From Actinomycetota bacterium (GTDB taxonomy: Bacteria; Actinomycetota; Actinomycetes; S36-B12; UBA5976): a DNA stretch of 34,876 nucleotides. How positions within the stretch are numbered: the first letter of the stretch is position 1; every line of letters begins with the position of its first letter. Below the pieces are notes generated by a model. It was not told where the DNA came from and did not search any database. It saw nothing but the letters and a program-made list of their open reading frames with translations. This document shows positions 7,726-15,448 of the stretch, in pieces. The stretch is taken from the NCBI GenBank assembly GCA_027730605.1, contig JAQCGN010000007.1, positions 1 through 34,876 of the forward strand. The letters are read 5' to 3'. The translations under genes were made by a program, and so were the position numbers.

Positions 7726-8616
7726 TTAGACCAAATCATCTGTTCCGGCTCGGCGAATATAGAGATAAATCATCACTAAAATTATGGCCATGAAAGTAAA
7801 TGAGAGTGCTGAAGCTGTTGGGTAATCTCTCAAATCAATAAATTGTGATTGAATCACATTTCCAATCATTTTATCTTTTATACTTCCCAACAACTCAGCA
7901 TTTATATAATCTCCTGATGCTGGTATAAAAGTAAGCAATGTGCCACTTATCACCCCAGGTATAGACAATGGCCAAACAACTTTCCAAAATCTTTGCGAAG
8001 GTGGAGAATATAAATCTCCTGCAGCTTCGATTAAACGTGGATCTATTTTTTCTAGTGATGTATAGAGTGGCAAAATCATAAATGGAAGAAAGTTGTAAGT
8101 TAAACCTGCAACTACCGCTAGAGATGTGTTCAAAATTCTATCTTGTGGTAATAAATTAAATGAATTAAGAAAACCAACTACTATTCCATCTCCTGAAAGA
8201 ATTGTTTTCCAAGCATTTGTTCTTAATAAAAAAGAGGCAAAAAATGGAGCAACAATAAGAACTAGCATCAAGTTTCGATATTTTCTTGCCCTAAATGCCA
8301 TGTAGTAAGCAATTGGGTATGCCAGTAGTAAACAGATAACAGTTGCAATACCTGAATATAAAAATCCCCTAAAAAACTGTGGGTAATATTCAACTAGAGC
8401 ACTTGAATAATTTGAAACTTTAAATGCAGGCAAAAAACCATCATCAGGACTAATTCCTGCTGGTTTTTGTAATGATGTTGCAAAAAGAGTAGAAAGTGGG
8501 AATATGAAAAATAAAAATAACCAACCTATACCGGGAAGTATTAATAAATATGGTGTTCGTTTTATTCTTCTTCTTGTAGGTTTAGTAATTATCGATTCTT
8601 GAGCAATCGACATCAT
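7726..8616 (-). CDS. potB: Polyamine-type ABC transporter permease, PotB-like
   Basis: A 296-residue permease. After a basic N-terminus (TKPTRRRIKRTP) come a first helix, an external loop of about 50 residues, and further helices. The EAA loop is EAAGDLYSPPSQRFWKV, followed by VWPLSIPGVISG, as in PotB/PotH. The start overlaps the potA stop by 4 bases (ATGA), which indicates coupled translation. It pairs with the PotC-like protein to form the membrane channel. Confidence 0.9.
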   Translation of the reverse strand: MMSIAQESIITKPTRRRIKRTPYLLILPGIGWLFLFFIFPLSTLFATSLQKPAGISPDDGFLPAFKVSNYSSALVEYYPQFFRGFLYSGIATVICLLLAYPIAYYMAFRARKYRNLMLVLIVAPFFASFLLRTNAWKTILSGDGIVVGFLNSFNLLPQDRILNTSLAVVAGLTYNFLPFMILPLYTSLEKIDPRLIEAAGDLYSPPSQRFWKVVWPLSIPGVISGTLLTFIPASGDYINAELLGSIKDKMIGNVIQSQFIDLRDYPTASALSFTFMAIILVMIYLYIRRAGTDDLV

Positions 8617-9746
8617 TCATCCCAAGATGTATCTAGACCTGCAGATAAATCATCATCTGGATTAAGCACAAATGAATGTCTAGGCTCCCAGGCAAGAGTT
8701 ACAGCTTGTCCTGGTCGGCCTAAATCAGTTGGATCAACGTTTTGCTCAAAAGCAGAAATTTCTTGACCCCAATTTGTAATTACTTCGTATTGAGTTGACA
8801 CACCCACAAATGCCGTTAACTTAATGGAGCCATTTATTTGATTTTTTGGTAATCCGGTTTTTCCTTGATCAACAATTTTAACTTTTTCAGGTCTTACCCC
8901 AAGAATAATTCGACCACTTCTAATATCTGTTGTAGCAAGAGGAACATAAAAAGTTGTGTCTTTGACTTTTACTACAAGTTCATCTCCTTCAATTCCTGCA
9001 ACAGTTCCTTCAAACAAATTTGTTTGCCCCAAAAAGTTAGCCACAAACACAGTTTTTGGGTGCTCATATATTTGAACAGGAGATCCCAATTGCTCAATTT
9101 TTCCTTCATTCATAACGGCAATGGTGTCAGCCATAGTCATTGCTTCTTCTTGATCATGGGTCACATGCACAAATGTGATTCCCACTTCAGTTTGAATTCT
9201 TTTAAGTTCTAATTGCATTTGTCGTCTAAGTTTTAGATCAAGTGCCCCTAAAGGCTCATCTAGTAACAAAACATCAGGTTCATTAATTAACGCTCGAGCA
9301 AGAGCAACTCTTTGCTGTTGACCACCAGATAATTGTTGTGGTTTTTTTTGTGCTTGTGTTGTTAGTTCCACCAATTCAAGCATGGCTTTTACTTGATCAT
9401 CAATATTTTCAGCTTTTTGCCTTCTTAAACCAAATGCCACATTTTCATAAATTGTTAAGTGTGGAAAAAGTGCATAACTTTGAAAAACTGTATTAACCCA
9501 ACGTTTATAGGGAGGCAAATTAGTGATGTCATCTGGTCCTAATTTAATTTGACCAGAAGTTGGTTCATCTAAACCTGCAACCATGCGCAGAGTGGTTGTC
9601 TTGCCACATCCTGACGGGCCCAGTAGTGCAAAGAATGAGCCCGCGGGAATGGTCAAACTTAAGTTATCGACCGCTTTAAAATCATCGAATGATTTAGTCA
9701 GATTTACTAAATGTAAATCCTCGACTTTCGGTCGATTACTTGCCAC
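8613..9746 (-). CDS. potA: Polyamine-type ABC transporter ATP-binding protein, PotA-like
   Basis: A 377-residue ATPase. Walker A is GPSGCGKT at 43-50, the ABC signature LSGGQQQR at 139-146, Walker B VLLLDEP at 159-165, and the D-loop GALD. The switch His is in THDQEEA. The C-terminal third is a TOBE regulatory domain with GVRPEKV and AWEPRHSFVL. The only possible start in this frame is the GTG at 9746. Its GGAG motif is just one base away, unusually close, so reinitiation after the potD stop (4-base gap) is likely. Confidence 0.95.
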   Translation of the reverse strand: MASNRPKVEDLHLVNLTKSFDDFKAVDNLSLTIPAGSFFALLGPSGCGKTTTLRMVAGLDEPTSGQIKLGPDDITNLPPYKRWVNTVFQSYALFPHLTIYENVAFGLRRQKAENIDDQVKAMLELVELTTQAQKKPQQLSGGQQQRVALARALINEPDVLLLDEPLGALDLKLRRQMQLELKRIQTEVGITFVHVTHDQEEAMTMADTIAVMNEGKIEQLGSPVQIYEHPKTVFVANFLGQTNLFEGTVAGIEGDELVVKVKDTTFYVPLATTDIRSGRIILGVRPEKVKIVDQGKTGLPKNQINGSIKLTAFVGVSTQYEVITNWGQEISAFEQNVDPTDLGRPGQAVTLAWEPRHSFVLNPDDDLSAGLDTSWDE

Positions 9747-9750
9747 GCTC

Positions 9751-10959
9751 CTAGTTGCCGATCAACTTTGCCCAAGCTTCGTTGTACTTAGCCTCTTGTT
9801 CAGAGGTAAGTGGCATTGTTGAATAGGCGCGTTTTAACAATTCATCTGAAGGAAAAATTAACTGATTTTCTGCCAAAGCAGGATCAGATTTCATTAATTC
9901 TTCTGCTGCACCATCAACTGGTGAGATGTATTGAACATATTCTGCCACTCTTGCTGCAACTACTGGGTCATAGAAGAAATTAATTAATTTCTCAGCATTT
10001 GTTTTGTGTTCTGCGCCTGCTGGAATTAGCATGTTGTCAACAAATTTTGACCCACCAGATTCTGGTAAATCAAATCCGAAGTCTTCACCTAATTGACCAA
10101 GATCTCCTGACCAACCAATAACAGCAATAACATCACCATTTTCCAATGCTGTTGCATATTCGTTTCCAGTGAAGGCTTGAATATGTCCATCATCAACTTT
10201 GGATTGCAGATAATCAATGGCTTTTTGGAATTCTGAATCACCAAATTGTGTTGGATCATTTCCTTGCCAGGAAAGAATCAATGGAATTGTGTCTAATAAT
10301 TCACTCAAGACCACAACTTGTCCTTTAAGTTTTGAATCAAAGAATTGATCCATTGATGTGATGGTGTCTGTGCCCAGAGTAGCTTTTAGTTTTGCTTTAT
10401 TCCAACCCAGGCCAGTAAAACCTGCTTGCCAAGGTAATGAGAATTTTCTACCTGGATCGAAAGCAACGTTTTTGTAAGCTTCATTCAAATTAGAAATGTT
10501 TGGAATGTTTGATTGATCTAGTTCCAAAGCGAAACCATTTTTAATCCAAATATTTGCCATGAAGTCAGTTGGGGTGACAATATCTCTTCCCAGCGGTGCA
10601 CCTTTGTCTAACAATGGTTTTTGTTTTGCATAAAATTCGTTGTTATCGTTGTAGTCTTCTATGTATTCAACAGCAATTCCAGTTTCTGCTGTGAAAGCTT
10701 CTAAATCTGGGTATGCTTTTGTGTCTTCATCAACTGGCATGTATAGAGGCCAATTTGACCAAACAACTTTTTTAGCAGACTCTGAATTGTCAACACTCTC
10801 TGTTGCTGGAGCTGCAGCATCTGTTGTTGATCCACCTGCACCACAGGCTGCGGCAACTGCTGCTGCACCACCAATGGCACCCGCTTGCAGAACTCTTCTT
10901 CTGGTTAGAAAAGGTCTAATTTCTGCTGGGATGTCTTGCAGTTTTTCTTTTTTACTCAT
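9751..10959 (-). CDS. potD: Polyamine-type substrate-binding lipoprotein with Tat signal, PotD-like
   Basis: A 402-residue extracytoplasmic binding protein. A twin-arginine motif (TRRRVLQAG, Arg 20-22) is followed by a short Ala/Gly-rich segment and a lipobox-like AAAC with Cys39, so it is probably exported by Tat and lipidated. The mature part has the PotD/PotF family pattern: VVWSNWPLYMP near the start, FEAFTAETGI-like text, DIVTPTDFM, and a C-terminal YNEAWAKLIGN. A strong AAAGGAG site precedes the ATG. It follows the aldehyde dehydrogenase gene by 39 bases. Polyamine binding is expected from the family, though the ligand pocket was not checked residue by residue. Confidence 0.92.
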   Translation of the reverse strand: MSKKEKLQDIPAEIRPFLTRRRVLQAGAIGGAAAVAAACGAGGSTTDAAAPATESVDNSESAKKVVWSNWPLYMPVDEDTKAYPDLEAFTAETGIAVEYIEDYNDNNEFYAKQKPLLDKGAPLGRDIVTPTDFMANIWIKNGFALELDQSNIPNISNLNEAYKNVAFDPGRKFSLPWQAGFTGLGWNKAKLKATLGTDTITSMDQFFDSKLKGQVVVLSELLDTIPLILSWQGNDPTQFGDSEFQKAIDYLQSKVDDGHIQAFTGNEYATALENGDVIAVIGWSGDLGQLGEDFGFDLPESGGSKFVDNMLIPAGAEHKTNAEKLINFFYDPVVAARVAEYVQYISPVDGAAEELMKSDPALAENQLIFPSDELLKRAYSTMPLTSEQEAKYNEAWAKLIGN

Positions 10960-10998
10960 TTTTGTTTTCTCCTTTTGTTGTAATTAATCTTGTCAGAC

Positions 10999-12450
10999 TT
11001 AGTTATCTATTTTGAACATTACATGCTTAATTCGTGTGTAATCTTCAAATCCATACATGGAAAGGTCTTTTCCATATCCTGAATGCTTAAAACCACCATG
11101 AGGCATTTCAGAAACCATTGGAATATGAGTGTTCACCCAAACTGCACCAAAATCAAGACCTTTGGCCATTCTCATAGAACGAGCCACATCTTTGGTCCAC
11201 ACACTTGAGGCCAAACCATAAGGAACACCATTGGCCATTTTTAAAGCTTCATCCTCATCACCAAATTTTTGTATTGTAATTACTGGTCCAAAAATTTCGT
11301 TTTGAATCATTTCATCGTCTTGTTTCAAATCTGAAACCACAGTTGGTTCAAAGAAATAACCTTTGTTTCCTTGCCTGTTTCCACCTGCTTGCACTTTGGC
11401 ATGATTTGGAACTCTATTTAAAAATCCTGTTACTTTTTCTAGTTGACTTGCATTATTTACAGGTGGCACAAATGAATCAGGATGTTTTGGACCATTAGCA
11501 AATGAGGTTTGAGTTTTCTTAGCTTGTTCACTTAATGCTGCAACAAAATCATCATAAACTTTTGCATGTGCCAAAACTCTTGTAGCCGCTGTGCAATCTT
11601 GACCAGCATTAAAATATCCGGCAATAGCAATCCATTCAGCTGCTGCTTGAATATCAGCATCTTCAAAAACAACAACGGGTGCTTTGCCACCTAATTCAAG
11701 GTGTACTTTTTTTACATCACTTGCTGCCGATTGTGCAACTTGCATGCCAGCTCTTACAGATCCAGTGATGGCAACCATTTGTGGAATTTTGTGTTCAACT
11801 AAAGCTTTGCCAGTGTTTCTATCACCTGTGACAACATTTAAAACTCCTGGTGGCAAAATACCTGAATCAGTTACTAACTCAGCAATTCTTGCAGTAGTTA
11901 CTGGAGTTGTGTCACTTGGTTTTAAAACAGTTGTGTTTCCTGCTGCAATTGCTGGTGCAAATTTCCACACAGCCATCATCATTGGATAATTCCAAGGGGT
12001 TACTTGACCAATTACTCCAATTGGTTCACGGCGAATCATTGAAGTATGACCCTTCATATATTCACCAGCTGATTTACCTTCTAGGTTTCTTGCCGCTGTT
12101 GCAAAATATCTGATTTGATCCAACATCGGACCAACTTCTTCAGCCATCGTTACCGAAATTGGTTTACCAGTATTTTCTGACTCTAGTGAAACAATTTCAT
12201 CAACATTTTTTTCTATAACATCTGCAATTTTCCATAACGCCATTGATCTTTCACTTGGAGTTGTTTCTTTCCAAGAAGTAAAAGCTTTAGCAGCTGCGTT
12301 ATAAGCAAGATCAACATCTTTTTCATTAGATAGTGCAGCCATGGCAAAAACTTCACCTGTAGTGGGATTTATTAAATCTGTGAATTGTCCAGAAACTGAT
12401 TCTTGGGATTTGCCATCTATGTAGTTTTTAACAACGCGTTTTTCAGCCAC
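10999..12450 (-). CDS. NAD-dependent aldehyde dehydrogenase, gamma-aminobutyraldehyde/betaine aldehyde type
   Basis: A 483-residue ALDH with a complete active site: N154 in TPWNYP, E252 in LELGGKAP, and catalytic C286 in FNAGQDCTAATR, plus an EIFGPV motif. The AGQDCTA context and the length fit the PatD/YdcW group, which oxidises 4-aminobutanal to GABA. This is the step after deamination of putrescine. It starts with GTG preceded by AAAGGAGAG at about 10 bases. It heads the minus-strand run leading into potD, and its start region faces the Lrp-type regulator, so control by that regulator is plausible. Substrate assignment rests on family resemblance plus the pot and aminotransferase neighbours. 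Confidence 0.88.
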   Translation of the reverse strand: MAEKRVVKNYIDGKSQESVSGQFTDLINPTTGEVFAMAALSNEKDVDLAYNAAAKAFTSWKETTPSERSMALWKIADVIEKNVDEIVSLESENTGKPISVTMAEEVGPMLDQIRYFATAARNLEGKSAGEYMKGHTSMIRREPIGVIGQVTPWNYPMMMAVWKFAPAIAAGNTTVLKPSDTTPVTTARIAELVTDSGILPPGVLNVVTGDRNTGKALVEHKIPQMVAITGSVRAGMQVAQSAASDVKKVHLELGGKAPVVVFEDADIQAAAEWIAIAGYFNAGQDCTAATRVLAHAKVYDDFVAALSEQAKKTQTSFANGPKHPDSFVPPVNNASQLEKVTGFLNRVPNHAKVQAGGNRQGNKGYFFEPTVVSDLKQDDEMIQNEIFGPVITIQKFGDEDEALKMANGVPYGLASSVWTKDVARSMRMAKGLDFGAVWVNTHIPMVSEMPHGGFKHSGYGKDLSMYGFEDYTRIKHVMFKIDN

Positions 12451-12468
12451 TTCTGTCGCTCTCCTTTA

Positions 12469-12598
12469 ATGAGCCAAAACAAGATTTGATAATTGAAACA
12501 CTAGCGAGAAGGCTCATGATTTGGAAACCCCCATATTCCTTTAAATAACCAACAATTGCCCATTAAATCGAACTTAATGCTACGAAATCCGTGGGCAA
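12469..12598. promoter_or_regulatory. Divergent control region with two inverted repeats
   Basis: The space between the aldehyde dehydrogenase and regulator starts contains two 7-base inverted repeats: ATGAGCC (12469-12475) with GGCTCAT (12511-12517), and TTGCCCA (12556-12562) with TGGGCAA (12592-12598). Arm spacing suggests DNA sites for an oligomeric regulator, such as the adjacent Lrp/AsnC protein, rather than tight RNA hairpins. No T-run follows either. Confidence 0.35.
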
Positions 12599-12622
12599 AT
12601 CCCCAAATGACAACGCTTTCCT

Positions 12623-12651
12623 TTGACAAAACCTCATATCCCTGCCAATCT
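12623..12651 (+). promoter_or_regulatory. Candidate promoter of the Lrp-type regulator gene
   Basis: A perfect -35 TTGACA (12623-12628) is followed 17 bases later by CAATCT (12646-12651), a weak -10, then seven bases to the ATG at 12659. This would give a leaderless mRNA starting at or next to the start codon. Confidence 0.4.
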
Positions 12652-12658
12652 AGAGGTC

Positions 12659-13123
12659 ATGAGCCGTAAATCTGCAGTTTTAATAGATGATATGTCACGC
12701 TCCATCATTGAACAGTTGCAATCAGATGGCCGAAAACCCTATGCCACAATTGGTAAATCCATTGGTTTAAGTGAAGCAGCAGTTAGACAAAGAGTCCAAA
12801 AACTTCTTGATACAAACGTAATGCAAGTAGTTGCTGTGACTGATCCATTACAAGTTGGGTTTAAAAGAGCCGCCATGATCGGGATAAATGTTGAAGGCGA
12901 TATTGAAAAAGTAAGCGATGCCCTGGCCAAACTTGAAGAAGTAAATTACGTGGTTGTGTGCGCAGGTGGTTTTGACATTTTAATAGAAGTTGTTTGTGAG
13001 GACGATGAGAAATTACTTTCAATTTTAAACAAAAGAATCCGAGCAATTCCAGGTGTTAATAGCACCGAAGCTTTTGTTTATCTAAAAATCAGAAAACAAA
13101 CCTATTCATGGGGGACAAAATGA
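12659..13123 (+). CDS. Lrp/AsnC-family transcriptional regulator
   Basis: A 154-residue regulator. The N-terminal winged helix-turn-helix covers residues of about 10-52 (DDMSRSIIEQLQSDGRKPY, then SIGLSEAAVRQRVQKL). The C-terminal RAM ligand-binding domain follows, with the conserved glycine-containing stretch VCAGGFDILIEV. An in-frame TTG at 12623 would add 12 residues. I prefer the ATG because that TTG forms part of a consensus -35 hexamer and because family members begin close to the DDxDRxI segment. It overlaps the aminotransferase gene by 4 bases and diverges from the aldehyde dehydrogenase. It probably senses an amino compound and controls both directions, as Lrp-type PatR/BkdR-like regulators do (inference). 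Confidence 0.9.
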   Translation: MSRKSAVLIDDMSRSIIEQLQSDGRKPYATIGKSIGLSEAAVRQRVQKLLDTNVMQVVAVTDPLQVGFKRAAMIGINVEGDIEKVSDALAKLEEVNYVVVCAGGFDILIEVVCEDDEKLLSILNKRIRAIPGVNSTEAFVYLKIRKQTYSWGTK

Positions 13124-14511
13124 CAACAACTGATCTACTAAACGGAGCACCAAACGCTTTGCAAGATGCTGCCAAGAATCACCTATGGATGTATTTCACT
13201 CGTCATGGAAACTTTGCTAATCATGATGTGCCAATGATTGTTCGTGGCGAAGGTTGTTATGTTTATACCGATAAGGGTAAAAAAATTATTGATGGCCTTG
13301 CTGGACTATTTACGGTTCAAATTGGACACGGTCGAACAGAATTAGGTGACGCTGCAAAAAAGCAATCAGACAAATTAGCTTTCTTTCCATTATGGTCTTA
13401 TGCCCATCCCATGGCAGCAGCTTTAGCAGAACGATTAGCTCATCTTGCCCCAGGAGATCTAAACAAAGTTTTCTTTACCTCCGGTGGTGGTGAAGCAGTT
13501 GAAACTGCCTGGAAATTAATCAAAAACTATTACAAATTAATAGGTAAACCAACTAAACACAAAATAATTAGTCGCGCACTCTCTTACCACGGCACATCCC
13601 AAGGTGCTTTAAGTATCACAGGAATTCCATTTGCAAAAATTCCATTTGAACCATTAGTTCCAGGAGGCCATAAAGTTCCTAACACAAACTTTTATCGTGC
13701 CCCTCAACATGTCAACCATGATGAAAAAGAATTTGGTATCTGGGCTGCAGATCAGATTGAGCAAGCAATTTTACTTGAAGGCCCAGATTCTGTAGCCGCA
13801 GTTTTCTTAGAACCGGTACAAAACTCTGGTGGTTGTTTTCCACCTCCCCCGGGTTATTTAGACCGTGTGCGAGAAATTTGCACCAGACATGATGTTTTAT
13901 TTGTGGCAGATGAAACCATCACCGCATTTGGTCGCATAGGTGAAACTTTTGCTATTAATCGTTTTGGTGTGCAACCTGACATTATTATTTGTGCAAAAGG
14001 ATTGACTTCAGGCTATGCACCAATGGGTGCCATGATTGCAAGTGATCGTTTATTTGAACCATTCTCAACAGGAACCTCAATGTTTGCACACGGTTCAACC
14101 TTTGGTGGACATCCAGTAGCAGCAGCAGTTGCGATGAAAAATCTTGACATCATGCAAGATGAAAAAATAAATGAACACGTTAGAGAAAAAGAGGGAATTT
14201 TTAGACAAACGTTGGAAAAACTCTATAACATTCCAATAGTTGGAAATATTCGTGGCGAGGGATTCTTTTACGGTATAGAGCTTGTGAAAGATCAAAAAAC
14301 ACGTGAAAGTTTTACTCCCCAAGAATCTGAAAGAATTCTAAGAGGTTTTATTTCAAATGAACTTTTCGAATCTGGAATCTACTGCAGAACAGATGATCGA
14401 GGAGATCCTGTTGTTCAATTAGCGCCGGCACTTATTGCAGATGAAAAACAATTTGGTGAAATCGAAGTTATTCTTAGGAATGTGCTTAGTAAAGCAAATT
14501 CTATGATTTAG
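13120..14511 (+). CDS. Class III PLP aminotransferase (putrescine / omega-amino acid:pyruvate type)
   Basis: A 463-residue fold-type I transaminase. The PLP lysine is K293 in ICAKGLTSGYAPMGA, with the PLP-contacting Asp in ADETITAFGR (D264) and the phosphate-binding SGGGEAVETA at 121-130. It resembles SpuC-like and taurine- or beta-alanine:pyruvate aminotransferases, which remove terminal amino groups from diamines or omega-amino acids. Linkage to the pot genes and the aminobutyraldehyde dehydrogenase favours putrescine or GABA. Linkage to mmsA also allows beta-alanine, which gives malonate semialdehyde. I use the ATG at 13120, coupled as ATGA to the regulator stop with GGGGG six bases upstream, rather than the ATG at 13108. 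The last 11 bases overlap the convergent glycosyltransferase gene. Confidence 0.9.
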   Translation: MTTTDLLNGAPNALQDAAKNHLWMYFTRHGNFANHDVPMIVRGEGCYVYTDKGKKIIDGLAGLFTVQIGHGRTELGDAAKKQSDKLAFFPLWSYAHPMAAALAERLAHLAPGDLNKVFFTSGGGEAVETAWKLIKNYYKLIGKPTKHKIISRALSYHGTSQGALSITGIPFAKIPFEPLVPGGHKVPNTNFYRAPQHVNHDEKEFGIWAADQIEQAILLEGPDSVAAVFLEPVQNSGGCFPPPPGYLDRVREICTRHDVLFVADETITAFGRIGETFAINRFGVQPDIIICAKGLTSGYAPMGAMIASDRLFEPFSTGTSMFAHGSTFGGHPVAAAVAMKNLDIMQDEKINEHVREKEGIFRQTLEKLYNIPIVGNIRGEGFFYGIELVKDQKTRESFTPQESERILRGFISNELFESGIYCRTDDRGDPVVQLAPALIADEKQFGEIEVILRNVLSKANSMI

Positions 14512-15448
14512 TTTTTAGTAAATAAGGTTTAAGTTTTCCTTCACGCATCACAAGCCTTAATTGAAATTCTGCAAGCAATCCAATCAAAATCATTTGCATT
14601 CCAAAAATTGTTAGAAAGCCGCCTACAGTTGGTAATGGGGTGTCAACAAAATCACTAATCCTTAAAATTTTCATCAAAATACTTGAAGAAATCATAAAAA
14701 TACCAAAAAATGAAAAAATTAATCCGGCTCCGCCCAAAAGATGGATTGGTCGCATTGCAAATTGAGCTTGTGCTCTAGCGACCAAAATATCCAAGATTAC
14801 CCTGTAAGTTCTACCTATTCCATATTTTGATTTCCCAGTTTTTCTCTCTCGATGATCCACAATTATTTCTGAAATCTTGGCACCTTGTAGACTTGCATAA
14901 GCGGGTAAAAATCTATGAATTTCTCCATAAATAGGAAAACCTTTTATGGCATTTTTTCTGTAAGCCTTAAGTGTACAGCCATAATCATTGAGTTTAACTT
15001 TCGTCCAAGATGAAATTAATCGATTTGCTAAATTCGAAGGAATTTTTCTCGATATATTTTTATCTTTTCTATTTTTTCTCCAACCCGATACACAATCAAA
15101 ACCTTCGTTGATTTCAGTAATTAATCTTGGAATATCATCAGGGTTATTCTGTCCATCCGAATCCATTGCCACAATTAAGTCATATTGTGCGTGGTCAAAT
15201 CCACATGCCATTGCGGCAGATTGACCAAAATTTCTAGCTAATTGGATGGGTTGAACTTTCTTCCACGATTGCGAAATTTGAACAATTTTTTCAAAAGTAT
15301 CATCAATAGATCCGTCATCAACAACAATCACCTCATAATTTTTGTATCTTTGATTTTCAAGAACATTTATTAGCTCTTCCAAAACAGAAGTGATGCATTC
15401 ACCTTCATTCAAAACTGGAAGTATTACAGAAATCTCTAATTCATCCAT
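14501..15448 (-). CDS. Polyprenyl-phosphate glycosyltransferase, GT2 family (GtrB/ArnC-like)
   Basis: A 315-residue protein. The N-terminal GT-A domain has SVILPVLNEGE (8-18), VVDDGS with the nucleotide-binding DDG (42-47), and AMDSDGQNNPDD with DSD at 96-98. QLARNFGQSAA, GCTLKAYR and a basic ERKTGKSKYG segment match the DPM1/GtrB/ArnC subgroup. Two C-terminal membrane helices follow (around PIHLLGGAGLIFSFFGIF and FLTIFGMQMILIGLLAEF). Such enzymes load a sugar onto undecaprenyl phosphate on the cytoplasmic side. The ATG at 15448 is chosen over the in-frame ATG at 15484 because AAAGGTGG lies eight bases upstream and the motif spacing is normal. It overlaps the asnB-like gene by 13 bases, implying coupled expression. 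Confidence 0.88.
   Translation of the reverse strand: MDELEISVILPVLNEGECITSVLEELINVLENQRYKNYEVIVVDDGSIDDTFEKIVQISQSWKKVQPIQLARNFGQSAAMACGFDHAQYDLIVAMDSDGQNNPDDIPRLITEINEGFDCVSGWRKNRKDKNISRKIPSNLANRLISSWTKVKLNDYGCTLKAYRKNAIKGFPIYGEIHRFLPAYASLQGAKISEIIVDHRERKTGKSKYGIGRTYRVILDILVARAQAQFAMRPIHLLGGAGLIFSFFGIFMISSSILMKILRISDFVDTPLPTVGGFLTIFGMQMILIGLLAEFQLRLVMREGKLKPYLLKTKS

Noticed and set aside
12623-12658. A TTG start adding 12 residues to the Lrp-type regulator
   Set aside because: The TTG is the beginning of a consensus TTGACA with a -10 at 17 bases; the extra residues do not resemble the family N-terminus.
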